Below are positions 45,978 to 57,156 of a stretch of DNA of 64,000 nucleotides, piece by piece. Position 1 is the first letter of the stretch. The number at the start of each line of letters is the position of its first letter. Under the pieces are notes generated by a model. The model was not told the origin of the DNA and ran no database searches. It saw only the letters and a list, made by a program, of their open reading frames with translations. Source of the stretch: Asterias amurensis (lineage: Eukaryota; Echinodermata; Asteroidea; Forcipulatida; Asteriidae); assembly GCF_032118995.1 (NCBI RefSeq), contig NC_092657.1:8743391-8807390 (forward strand), read 5' to 3'. Position numbers and translations under genes: made by a program.

Positions 45978-46654
45978 CCAGTAGAAGATCAAGATAATGG
46001 AGTGTATTCAGAGTCGTACCTTACATGGGGAGAGCCACGTGCAGAACTTACATGGGGAGAGTCATGTGCAGAATTTACATGGGGAGAGCCATGTGCAGAA
46101 TTTACATGGGGAGAGCCATGTGCAGAACCTACATGGGGAGAGCCATGTGCAGAACTTACATGGGGAGAGCCATGTGCAGAACTCACATGGGGAGAGCCAT
46201 GTGCACAACTTACATGGGGAGAGCCATGTGCAGAATTTACATGGGGAGAGCCATGTGCAGAATTTACATGGGGAGAGCCATGTGCAGAATTTACATGGGG
46301 AGAGCCATGTGCAGAATTTACATGGGGAGAGCCATGTGCAGAATTTACATGGGGAGAGCCATGTGCAGAACCTACATGGGGAGAGCCATGTGCAGAACTT
46401 ACATGGGGAGAGCCATGTGCAGAACTCACATGGGGAGAGCCATGTGCAGAATTTACATGGGGAGAGCCATGTGCAGAACTTACATGGGGAGAGCCATGTG
46501 CAGAATTTACATGGGGAGAGCCATGTGCAGAATTTACATGGGGAGAGCCATGTGCAGAACTCACATGGGGAGAGCCATGTGCACAACTTACATGGGGAGA
46601 GCCATGTGCACAATTTACATGGGGTGAGCCATGTGCAGAGCTTGCAGAACAAAG
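45978..46654 (+). CDS. Minisatellite exon, 23 units of 27 bp (candidate)
   Basis: After an acceptor TTATTTCAG, the frame opens PVEDQDNGVYSESY and then repeats the nonapeptide TWGEPCAE(L/F/P) 23 times. It ends with a possible donor AG/gtaaca at 46655, or a TAA one codon later. The DNA unit is TTACATGGGGAGAGCCATGT plus GCAGAAC. No unit has an indel, so every forward frame and some reverse frames are open; openness alone is therefore weak evidence of coding. Position suggests it could be a 5' exon of the zinc-finger/protease ORF. Confidence 0.45.
46019..46640. repeat. 27-bp minisatellite array
   Basis: About 23 head-to-tail units with few substitutions (CTT/TTT/CTC/CCT variation at one codon, occasional CACAA for CAGAA). 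A block of several variant units recurs twice, indicating multi-unit amplification. Confidence 0.95.
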
Positions 46655-47367
46655 GTAACACAACTGAATATGAACAGAGCTATGTAAACAGATACAACTG
46701 TAGATGATGAGAATGTTGGAATTCTGTTGAGTGGAATGGATTCTCAGTGGATTGAGCTTCTAGAGAGTTTGAATGAAATGATTGGCTATAAAAAGGCCAT
46801 GAGTGTTTCTTGGAATGTAATATCTAGAAATTGTAAGAGAATTTGTGCAATTATGAGTAAAAGCAATGTATTCAAGAAGAAGAGTGTGTGCACATGTAAG
46901 AGTAAGAGGACAACACTGAAACCCCAACAGAAAAATGTGGCAATGAATTTCAAAGCAAAGAGGCAAGATCAAAGCAAGTTTTATACAAAGTGTTTTGTGT
47001 CCAAAGTGATCAAAGTGAAGAACAATGTTGTGAGAACTATGAGTACACTGAGAAGAAAGATGATGTTGTGGCATTTAAGAGTTAGTAACGTCAAAAGGTT
47101 AAGATGGCTTAGTTAGTGTAAGTGGACACAGCATTGTGGACGTGGAAAGGTTTTGGACTGTACAGAAGAAGTCATTGAAAGAAGAGGGAGAAAGAAAGTA
47201 TCGAGAAGTTGTAGAAGGAAACAAAGAAGAGAAGCATTCAGAAAGAGTCATAATATGAAGAAAGGTGGTAAGGTTGTAGAATGCTGTATGAGCAAAGAAG
47301 AAAGGAGACTGCATGAAAAGTCACAGAATTCATTTTCTCCCATACTAAGAGAATTCTTAATTTTCTT
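46655..47367 (+). pseudogene. Degenerate basic coding region of Helitron-like element
   Basis: Short, shifted, lysine/arginine-rich frames (46727-47116 and pieces near 47150-47370) sit directly upstream of the zinc-finger ORF. The composition (AT-rich, GAA/AAG codons) is like that ORF. No motif is recognised. Confidence 0.4.
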
Positions 47368-49266
47368 GTGAAGAAAATGAAAGACGTAGAGACGATGAAT
47401 GATGTAAAGACAGTGAAAAATGGCAAAAAGGCCAATGAAAATCAGTGTGTGAAAATTGAAGAACCTGTGCTACACAATCAAGTACAAAAAGCTACTGTTT
47501 GCGAAAGGCCAAGGCAAAACAGAAAAAATTGTGCACAAAAACGGACTCTTGAATCGGATATTACAAGTGTTAATGTAAATCAGTGTTGGCTTTGTGATAA
47601 GATGATTGCAACATTAGATGCCAAGGTACAGTGTGAATGTAGTAAGTGGTATTGTGTTGAATGCATGGGAGTTACACAGGGAAATTACATTTTGAGAAAT
47701 AAGTCATGTGTATGGATATGTTGTAAGTGCAGGGAAAGTAACTACTGTGATTCCCTTTTCTGTGATTATGGAATTCCAACTGATGTGAATATGTACGAAA
47801 TTACAATGTGTACCCATAATGAAGACAATGTGAACCAGGCATGTGATCTTAGTATGTCTACTCACAAAGATAATGAACAGGTTTACAACAATGATAGTCA
47901 TTCTTATGACAGCTGTGTACAATATAGATTAGAAGTTAACTGTTCCATGGAAACAAATAAATCCAATGTGACAAAGACTAAAGTACCAATAATGAAACAA
48001 AGTGGAGGATACTTTTTAAGAAGTAAAGCAACAAAACCAGCAAAGACTGAAAAAGACAGTACTAAGGAAACAGAGCGTACTTGGTATATGAGAAAAAAAA
48101 TAGAATGTGTTAACAGTGTTCAACAACATTCCCCCCAACTGCACAGAACAGAAAAAAGGTCAGTGTCTCCACATGAAGACTTGAAAGAGAAGAAATTGAA
48201 GAAAGAAGTGATAATGAAAGAGATCAACACTTTTGCTCTACAAGGACATTTCCATCAAGGTAATTCAAAATTTGGTGGAAACAGTGGGAAACAGTGTGTT
48301 GCAAACAGCTTGTGTGCTATGATGTACAGTCATGTTAAAGATCTGAAACAATGAACTAGCAATGACATGGATTTAATTTTAAATACTGGCAATGAACTAT
48401 ATGGTCATTTATCAAACAGTTCCACAACGCACAATGATTATTTGTTAATTAATGAATTGCCCAATCAGTTAATTGTATTCAACAAAAGCTTTACTATGAT
48501 TTATCATGAATCAGTGAGTGGTATGTTTAATGATGATGGACATTTGTCAGAATTCAACATGATGGAGCTGGATAGAGCTGTTGAGCAAACATTGCAGAAA
48601 TATAACAGGTGTTTCGTATGCTTTAATGGAAACACATTTTGTGTTATTTCACACACTATGATGTATTATATCTTTGATTCTCATTCTAGAAACAGTAATG
48701 GCCATCTAACAAGTGAAGGAGCAAGTATCATAAAATGTGCACCGACATGGCAACATGTTCACAGGTATTGTACTGAATTGGCCAATTCAATGAATTTAAA
48801 TAACCATGAACAAGTTGAAGTTACAGGAGTGACTGTTTGTCTTGATGATGGTACACATGATTTTGTTATTGGTGCTGCTGAAGACATTGAACAAGCACAA
48901 GAGATAACTGAGCTGAAAGATTCAGAAATAAGTTGTGTTGTTCATGACACCTCAAGTGAAGTTCCAATTCAAGAAAGTACATGTACTAATGTCAGTGATT
49001 CTGATGATCAATTTTCTGGAGTTACTGTAGACAGCTTGAAAAATGATACAGCGAACGTTGAAGATAGTGATGACATTGAACTAGTAGTAATATCTGAGGA
49101 AGTAGTATTTAGGTTTAATGCATTGTCATCTGATCATAAGCAGTCTTTGTGCAAGTCAGTTGGAATTAATAGAGTCTATTCACAAAGTGTAGTATCAGAA
49201 GAAGGTGACAGAATGGGACATCCAAATAAGTTAAGACATATCCAGGGTGATGGAAACTGTCCTTAA
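47368..49266 (+). pseudogene. Helitron-like PHD finger / cysteine protease / truncated OTU protein
   Basis: One frame with a single in-frame TGA at 48352-48354, where related proteins carry Trp. Around residues 70-125 lies a C4HC3-like finger (CWLCDK, CECSKWYCVEC, WICCKC). Then GNSGKQCVANSLCAMM and MYYIFDSHSRNSNGH supply a Cys and an Asp-His like papain-fold deubiquitinase-type proteases seen in some Helitron-encoded proteins. The frame ends in IQGDGNC, the first catalytic motif of OTU proteases, followed by a stop: the element is cut there. Helicase and Rep domains are absent. The Helitron link is from family knowledge. Confidence 0.65.
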
Positions 49267-49291
49267 CGTAATTCAAAAATAATTTACAAAC

Positions 49292-50273
49292 CTTTACGTT
49301 ACTCATCCTAGTAAATGAGAGGTAGACTTCCTGGTCCCACTCACTGGTAATACCTCTATTTAGTCCCCTACACTTACTGGGGAATGTGCAACATCACGCC
49401 AAAGAGCAACTCTACATCTGGATGATTTTTCTTTGATTGTGACATTCTTTACTGCTATGTCCACACCTCTTGATTTCACACTTTTAATCATTTCTTCCTA
49501 TACAAAATAAACACAATTTTAACAAAAATTTAGTGAAATCATAAAAAATACTGTAAACATTTAATTACAAACATTGTCATGATTGATAGTTACTGCAACA
49601 CACATGTAACATATGTTCAAACTTCCTTTGTCCATCATCTCAACAATCTTTGTTCATTTTTTATTGAAATTGTTGATAATCATTAACTGTATAATACCAT
49701 CCTGGCATTTGAAAGACTTTCACATCTGAAGTTTTCTCCATTGTGTAAACCACCTCAACCATGTCAACATTAATCACTTGTAACTAAACATCAATCCAAA
49801 AATGTAACAACTTCATTATTCACTACAATACAGTGCACAAAACCTACTGACTGTTTACTCACCCCAACGATCTGCCCTTTCACTGAAACTAATTTCTTCA
49901 GCGGAGATGTGCTTACGACGTCAAGCTTAATAAAGGCAGCAGGTGCTGGATTAATCAACTCTTCAGCTTGTTGCCTCACACTATCTGGTACATCCACAGT
50001 CCCTGTGTTGGTTACTCGGGATCCACTAGTTACTTGCAGGTACTTCCGTAGATACTGCTTCACACTTGCATTTATGATAACAACAGACGCGCCAACGGCC
50101 ATCTTGCCTACTACATCTTCATCGCAGCCAATCAGCTCGCACTCAGCAGCCGTCTTGCCATCAGATACACCGTATCGCAAACGGTTACCATCTTTACCTT
50201 TACAAACCACTTTCACATTAATTCTGCCAACATATGGCTTCCTTTGTCTCAATACTTCTTCCAATGACGGCAT
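49292..50273 (-). pseudogene. Two-OB-fold RPA-like protein, gene 2 (damaged paralogue)
   Basis: Minus-strand exon 1 (50273-49863, 137 codons) starts MPSLEEVLRQRKPYVGRINV and ends KLVSVKGQIVG/gtgagt. Exon 2 (49497-49292) starts EEMIKSVKSRGVDIAVKNVT and keeps CRVALWRDV and, in a shifted frame, EWDQEVYLSFTR. It is 206 bp against 216 bp in gene 1, with a TAA after VSVGD, so it is frameshifted. Exon 1 is intact and could still give a single OB fold. Its donor at 49291 is only 25 bp from the end of the Helitron-like ORF. Confidence 0.68.
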
Positions 50274-50469
50274 TTTCGATTTCTACAACTAAACAGTTCC
50301 ACTCTTGCAACGGCGGACGGTCAACGTATCTTAGGACCAAAGATCGTGTAGCACGCCATCTATATGATCTTTGCTTTGGACTAACTGCAGTCAGTATAAA
50401 TACTGCACAAACTTTACTAAACGACATTCGAAGCAAGCACGCCCGGGCCCGCGCCTGGTTTCGGCCCGA

Positions 50470-50477
50470 TGACGTCA
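50470..50477. promoter_or_regulatory. CRE-type palindrome TGACGTCA upstream of OB gene 2
   Basis: A perfect TGACGTCA lies 197 bp upstream of the gene 2 start codon, within a locally GC-rich stretch (50440-50480). It is a plausible CREB/ATF site. A chance occurrence is possible. Confidence 0.4.
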
Positions 50478-50517
50478 CTGTATGCAATACCCACGCTGTG
50501 TATGTGAGGTCAAACAG

Positions 50518-50756
50518 CACAGTTTCATAAAGATGCTTAAGCAGAAAATATTGCTCAACAATTTTCTGCTAAGCAGTAGTGAGCAGAATACAAGTCACAA
50601 ATTGTACATGTAAGATAGTTGTTTGACTGGTAATTCAATTATTCAATTAAATTACTCAATTCAATTATTCTATTCAATTAACCTTACTCTGGTAAGCATA
50701 ATTTTGTTTTGCTTAGCTACTTTTTGTGCTTAGTAGCTCTGTGAAATTGGGCCCCG
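50518..50756. mobile_element. Palindromic MITE with GGGGCCCAATTTCA-type end
   Basis: The right end AGCTCTGTGAAATTGGGCCCC is an imperfect inverse of the left end around CAGTTTCATAAAGATGCTTA. AAGCAGAAAAT and TTTTCTGCTAAGCAG add internal palindromes. No coding sequence. Confidence 0.6.
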
Positions 50757-51878
50757 GACCAAATTCATAAAACATGTAAGCAACCGTTTTGTGCTTACAG
50801 AACGTCCCTTAGCAGAATTTCTATTTCATAAAGCTTTCCATAAGCAAGGGTTAATGCTGGCTTACCCGCGGTTAGTACAGGAGTGGTGTAACATTACAAA
50901 TCCATAGTTTAAACGTGCATGTGCGCCGAGAAATTTTCTGCTAACTTCAGAAATCATGGTGAATTATCTTTAAATCCTCTTGTAATCATCTACAAAAAAT
51001 GTTGTGCACAAGTTGACCTCATTTGACCTTTACTTCCAGTTGAAACCGGAAGTTCAAAACTCAAAAAATTCATGTCTCAACAACTGCTAGTCATATTTCC
51101 AATATTTACATGTCGGTATAGAACATCCTTTAGCGTGCTCAAACTTTTGCAATGATACACGATACCAGTTTGATTGTCTTCTGGTCGTAAAAGCGTGCGT
51201 TTGTGTTGACCTCCATTAATAGCACAACAAGAACATAAATAGTGCATTATGCTGTCGTGTGCGTATCAAACATGCCCTGTTAAAAGTAAAGCACTCCCTC
51301 ATTGTTGGAATGGGACTAGTGTGTCCCACCGCCGACGCGACAAAGTGTAGTGCGGCCGAGGTTGGTTTCACTGTTTGCACTTTCATTGAACGATATTAAG
51401 AAATGAGACACTTTATGGACTGAGGAATGTGAATGCTACCTTTCTGTACAAAAATTAAATGCAGCAGCGTCACTCTTTATTACATCTGTCCTTCAAAAAT
51501 TGCTTTTGACACTAACTATAGCATCAAACAATACAATATCATTTTATAACAATCTCTTGTAATAGTCCATCAACAAATGGCTCGTTACAAGAACTTTGGT
51601 TGAATCAGCTTTTGACATATTAAAGGAGGTAATAATAGCATTTACATGTATAGACTTATTTCACACTTTGTTTAGGAAACAGTCAAAAACATAATTCCTT
51701 TAAAGAGGGCTCCCCATTATTTTGTTTTATGTACATGTATAGTACCAACACAACACTTGAACTAACCAAAGAGCTATATCCGTTCAAGCCGCATGCAACA
51801 AAATATTCACAAGGCTTGGATACTGTGAAATTGAATGCGAGCGTCTTAAGTTTAATACTTAAAAAAATCATATCCCCT
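50757..51878. other. No gene recognised
   Basis: Includes one degenerate unit (ACTTCCAGTTGAAACCGGAA near 51041) of the repeat described at 53081-54620. No exon. Confidence 0.5.
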
Positions 51879-51887
51879 CGACAACAC

Positions 51888-53071
51888 GGTTACCGCTCGA
51901 TAGTCCGAAGGTTCGATGGTCCGAAGGTTCAATAGTTCGAAGGTCCGTCAGTCCGAAGGTTCGTTAGTCCGCAGGTTCAATAGTTCGAAGGTCCGACAGT
52001 CCGAAGGTTCGATAGTCTGAATGGCCTGTTAGTCCGAAAATAGGATAAGGTTAAATATTCCGAAGGTTCGGTAGTCCAAATTGACAATCAGGTTCGATAG
52101 TCCGAATTGACAATAAGGTTCGATAGTCCGAATCGACAATAAGGTTCGACAGTCCGAATTGACAATAAGGTTCGACAGTCCGAATTGACAATAAGGTTCG
52201 ATAGTCCGAATCGACAATAAGGTTCATTATTCCGAATCGACAATAAGGTTCGATAGTCCGAATCGACAGTACACACGCGCCATTGCCTGTGTAGAATTTA
52301 TTTTGGTTCGCCATGGACGCGGTAACTATTTCACGTTCGAAAGCCGACGCGCAGAAAATGCACACGGGAGATAGGCTTTGGACGCGCTAAATGTCACGTG
52401 CCGACGGCAACAAGTCACGTGACCACAGCATCGCACAGAAAGTGAACAGGGGAGATAGGCCAATGGCGGACCCATGCCAGAACCCGTGTATGTACGCGCG
52501 GCCGATCTAGTTATTTCAGTTATTTTAATTTATATCTATGAACAAAACGAACTTCTTATTTAAATTTCCCTACGGTGTGCGTCTTTCGAACCTTAATCGA
52601 ACCTTATTATCGATTCGGACTATCGAACCTTATTGTCAGTTCGGACTATCGAACCTTATTGTAAATTCGGACTATCGAACCTTTTTGTCAATTCGGACTA
52701 TCGAACCTTATCGTCGATTCGGACTACCGAACCTTATCGTCGATTCGGACTATCGAACCTTATCGTCGATTCGGAATAATGAACCTTCGGACTGTTGAAC
52801 CTCGTTTTTGTTTCGGACTATCGAACCTTCGGACCAACTAACCTTTTTTAAATTCGGACTACCGAACCTTCGGACCAGTAAACCTTCGGATCGATGAACC
52901 TTCGGACTAATAAACCTTCGGACTATGGCATCATATGTTCGGATTAACGAACCCTATTACATTTTCGGACTAATGAACCCCCTCTTATGGAAAATTTGCG
53001 CGTTCGGACTATCGAACCTTCGGACTTTTGCACCTTCGGACTAACGGACCTTCGGACTATCGGGCGGACCC
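51888..53071. mobile_element. 1184-bp foldback element with minisatellite arms and 9-bp target duplication
   Basis: Perfect 9-bp duplication CGACAACAC at 51879-51887 and 53072-53080. Left arm (51888-52270) is built from 26-bp units such as AAGGTTCGATAGTCCGAATC. Right arm (52575-53071) holds the same units inverted (GGACTATCGAACCTTATTGT). The outermost parts carry shorter units around TCCGAAGGTTCGATAGTCCG. The 300-bp centre is unique. This architecture with a 9-bp duplication is that of Drosophila FB and other MULE-related foldback elements. No transposase is encoded. Confidence 0.9.
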
Positions 53072-53080
53072 CGACAACAC

Positions 53081-54620
53081 AAGCTGTTTTTACACTTAAT
53101 ACTTCGAATAAAAACTGTTCAAAAGTTCATTTGGTTACCTTGGTTGACCCCTTTTCCCGTCCAAACGGAAGTTCCAGTGATAAGCTTTATTTCATAGCTC
53201 TTTACGCTGAATTTTAACGACCTATTTGCTCCACTACTTATTACATTTATTTGTACCTTACACAATTTGTTAGTAAGAAAAACACATTTTGTTTATCATG
53301 ACGTCATCGGGTATCAAGTTACAGTATTTCAAACTTAATTACTTAAAAAAATCATTTCTTCTGAACCGCATATCCTATTGTTGTATTGTTTGTTTTGTCT
53401 TGTAGCTTACAACACGTGACACTTTGTTTTTATCGATTACCCAACTTTGATCTTTACTTCCGGTCCAAACAGGAAACTCAAAAATTCAAATAATCATATC
53501 TCCTGAACCATGTTATAAAGTCGTAACATTTGTGCTGTCTTGTAGCTAACAACACTCGTGACAATTTGTTCAGATGCATGACCCCACTTTGACATTTCCT
53601 TCTGGTCCAAACAGGAAGTTTAAATATTAAAAATCATATTTCCTTAACCACATGTCATGAAGTCGTAATCTTTGTGCTGCTTGCTAGCTTAATACACATT
53701 TTGAGATTTTATTCGAAGCGTGACCCCACTCTGACCTTCCCTTTTGGTCCAAATAGGAAGTTTAAAGTATACAAATCATATATCCTGAACTAAATGTCAT
53801 AAATTCATACGAACACCTCGAATTTGTTATCAAACAAATTCTCATATTTAGGTGTTCGGAGCGAAACACCTCTTGTTTTTGTTCGTTTTTTTTTTTTTTT
53901 TAGGTGTTCTGGCCAACAGCCCGGAACACCTCTTATTTTTGTTCGTTTTTTTCTCCTTCTTCATACTTCTTCTTCTTCTTCTCAGCGTCCCTTGTCCGCT
54001 AACAAAAGCACCTTTTCCAAACTCGTATGAATTTGAAACTTCGCACATAGTTAGATATTCATTAGGAGAGAAAACCGTTTGAGTTACGTCATGATGACGT
54101 CACCCATTCTTGACTTATAAAAAATGAAAAGTTTATTATTTCAAAAAATCATACATGAGAGATTTTTACAATCAATACATCATCGGAATGGCCATCAAAA
54201 ACTGCGTGAACGCTTCACAGACATGACCCCATTTTGATATTGTCTTCTGGTTCAAATCGGAAGTTGTAAAGAACGACGTATTTCCCCCATTGCAATCGTG
54301 CATAAAGAGTTTATACGTTCAACACGTGTGGTGTCACATGCAGTGCAGAGTCACGCTCTAGTGCTCATCCCTAGAGCGCCCCATGTATCTTCGTGTACAG
54401 TCTTTGTTCAAGGAGTTTTCAACATACATTTTCCTTTCGGTTAGTCTCGTCTACAGTCGTCATTATTTCATAAGTTCATATTTCCTCAACCACATAATCT
54501 ATTTTGACAATCTAAACATCATATGAAAGGGCTTTACGTACTTAACAAAAACATGGATATGTTGGTGACCTTTTTTTAAACTTGTGACTTGTCTGAAAGC
54601 AGAAGGGCCTGTAAAATGCT
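53081..54620. repeat. Degenerate tandem repeats, unit about 145 bp, with a C-to-T rich hairpin pair
   Basis: TTCCGGTCCAAACAGGAA-type cores recur near 53155, 53459, 53604, 53745 and 54250, each followed by AAATCATAT-TCCTGAAC. Between 53848 and 53950 two copies of AGGTGTTC...GAACACCTCTTGTTTTTGTTCG form small hairpins. The stretch near 54490-54620 is an inverted copy of sequence at 37560-37680. Confidence 0.7.
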
Positions 54621-54649
54621 TTGGAAAGGCGTTATTTAATGGCATTTAA

Positions 54650-55004
54650 AAGCATCGTACACGTTTGGTAATTATTCAAAACAAATGTTAGCTTAAAAAC
54701 TTCCTTGGTAACGAGCAACGGAGAGCTGTTGATAATATAAAACATTGTATAAAACGACTCCCTCTGAAGTAACGTAGTTTTTTAAAAAAATAAGTAATTT
54801 CTCACTCAAATAATAAAAGACTTCTAGCTAGAAGTATTTATTCCTATCTGAAAGCACACAAATTTGTCCAACAAGGGTGTTTTTTCTTTCATAATTTTCT
54901 TCCAACATCGACCACCAATTGAGCCCAAATTTTCACATGCATATGTTGGGATACACCAAGTGAGAATACTGGTCTTTGACAATTACCAAACGTGCACAGT
55001 GCTT
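54650..55004. mobile_element. TTAA-flanked MITE, diverged copy
   Basis: TTAA at 54646-54649 and 55005-55008. Ends AAGCATCGTACACGTTTGGT and ACCAAACGTGCACAGTGCTT are inverted. Internal blocks (AACGGAGAGCTGTTGATA, TCTGAAAGCACACAAATTTG, TACACCAAGTGAGAATACTG) match the element at 34131. Confidence 0.82.
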
Positions 55005-55219
55005 TTAATTGTAGTTATTTATCTAATAATTTTGTTGTGTCCATGGTTGAGATTTTCCATGAAATATTTTGTTCAGATTACATTTTACACAAACCTTGAG
55101 TGTTTTGGATTATTTTTTGTTTGTGTAGTGCAACGTAAGTAAATGCATGCAATCCCTATTGTATGATTTTAAGAAAAAATACTTTATAAGGACCATGCAA
55201 TGATATTATTTTATAACAA

Positions 55220-55560
55220 GTTTATGTGGTGCATATTTGGTGTCATGCTTTGAGAACTAAAATGTACATGTACATGTAAATACATTTACGTACATGTTTG
55301 TGGTAAATTTGAAGTGCATTGTTCAAAACTGAAGTTTTTGTGGTACATATTTGGTGCCATTCTTTGAGAGCTAAAAGTACGTGGTGCCATGCTTTGAGAA
55401 CTAACAGTTTGTGGTGCCAATTTGGTGCCATGCTCTGAGAGCAAACAGTTTGTGATGCACATTTGGTGACATTGCTTTGAGAACAAACAGTTTGTGGTGT
55501 ACTTTTGGTGTATGTACCACTATGGCAAAGATTTTGTGTTGTATGTTTGGTGTAGTCACT
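55220..55560. repeat. Tandem repeat, unit about 52 bp
   Basis: About five to six copies of AACAGTTTGTGGTGCAT-TTTGGTGCCAT-CTTTGAGA between 55224 and 55510. Small open frames on either strand are by-products. Confidence 0.8.
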
Positions 55561-55733
55561 TCATTTGCATAAGCGTGGTGCTCAATTGGTGTACACCAAA
55601 TGTGCACCAAGACTACACCAATCATTGGGGTGTACACCCCAATTCGGTGAGGGTTACTAGCCAAGTTCCTGTTAACCCATAAAGTGTCCCCTTCCTCCAT
55701 TCTCAAATTGATAGGTTTCCACCGGATAATAAT

Positions 55734-56098
55734 CAAAGCCATTGGACCCTTTCGGTAAACAGTATTGTCCAAGGCCCACACTTCGTGTATCACAACTTCT
55801 ATATCAAATAACAAACCTGTGAAAATTTGGGCTTAATCGGTCATCGCAGTCGGGAGAAAACAACGGGAAAACCCACCCTTGTATCCGCGCATTTCGCCGT
55901 GTCATGACGTGTGTTTAAAATAAATCCGTAATTCTCGTTAATGATAATTGATATTGTTTAACTGTTTCTCAATAAAAGCATTTCATGGAACAATATTTCA
56001 AGAGAAGTCTTTCACCACTACCTTCTGTACACCCTGTAAGTTATTTGTAAGTCTGTGATTTTTTTTCTTCTTGTACAGAAAGGGTTCAGTTGCTTTAA
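55734..56098. mobile_element. 365-bp MITE with CATTGGACCCTTTCGGTA end
   Basis: The left end AAAGCCATTGGACCCTTTCG is an imperfect inverse of the right end CAGAAAGGGTTCAGTTGCTT. The interior (TTCGCCGTGTCATGACGTGT, TCTTTCACCACTACCTTCTG) matches a repeat I associate with sea-star genomes from memory. No coding sequence. Confidence 0.65.
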
Positions 56099-56940
56099 AC
56101 TGATGTAATAAAAGTTAAAACTCATTGATGAAAGTATCCATCGATGGCCATCGTCTCATAGCGCTCTTAAAATACCTTTGAATTCCAAATAAACCATACA
56201 CCTCCACATTTGTTAAATCGAGGGATGGTGAAACCAAACTGAATATGCCATACTAAGGATATTTTATTTACTCTCTGAATTCAAAATGCTAAGACGGACG
56301 ATTTTTTTTGTCGTTTCTGTTACTGTTTATAAGTACTGAATTAAGGTGTCTCATTTGTTTCCTTCAAAGTGTTGAGATTTAGCTTTTCAATAAAATGAAG
56401 AAGTATCACAACCATAGACTGTTGATGAAAACAAAACACAATCAATTCCTATTATTATTCTCGACTGCTACTTTTTTAATCTTTCTTATGATTGCTGTCT
56501 TCTTTACAGTTGCAGACACACATTAAAAAGAATTGATTGGCAATCAGAGTAAATAGATGAAAGTCTAATTGTAGTAATATATGATATGACTATAAAAGGA
56601 GTATACAAATTTAATAAGAAAGAAAATAATATCATTTGTATTATTGGTAATATTGCTCTGTTTTGTTTTACTTTTTCATTGTATATTGACATGCGCATTA
56701 ATGATCAGCACTGTCTGGAATTATCGCATTACAAATTATCCAATGTTCGATGCCAAGACAGCTTGTAAGTTAAAACATTTTGTGTAGTATTTACCAAACG
56801 TGTACCTTCCTTTTCAAAGCTGAAAAGAAACCCCAGTCGGGTGATTTTTTGCATAATCGGTCCAAACTTTAATGAAAGATTGAAGAATGTCTTCTCTTGT
56901 CTGCTTTTGAGGGAAAACAAATAGCAAGAATAGTCAGGGC
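56099..56940. other. No gene recognised
   Basis: AT-rich sequence without supported exons or clear repeats. Confidence 0.45.
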
Positions 56941-57156
56941 ATTCCCCAAGATCTTTTTCCACGTGTGACGGTATTGTCTCTAGGTTTACCAGGTCGTTAG
57001 GGCAGTGAGTTCAAGGTCAGTCATGTAGTGCTGAGGTTGTGTTGGCCATTCCTTCGGCAGCAGCACGATACCGCGATTCTTCCGAATTTCTCCAACCGAT
57101 TTGACAGCACTCGCTGGGTGTGTGGAACAAAAAAACACAGTTCACATCCAAGCACC

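Noticed and set aside
46019..46640. CRISPR-like or antisense protein-coding array
   Set aside because: Head-to-tail 27-bp minisatellite with no spacers. The reverse-strand frames are open only because the unit is a multiple of three without stops.
52029..52798. ORFs encoding SIRTIEPYCQFGLSNLIV-type repeats
   Set aside because: They are translations of the 26-bp foldback arm units and occur on opposite strands in the two arms.
54864..55142. 92-codon ORF at the edge of the TTAA MITE
   Set aside because: Its first half is MITE sequence and the rest has no similarity or splice support.
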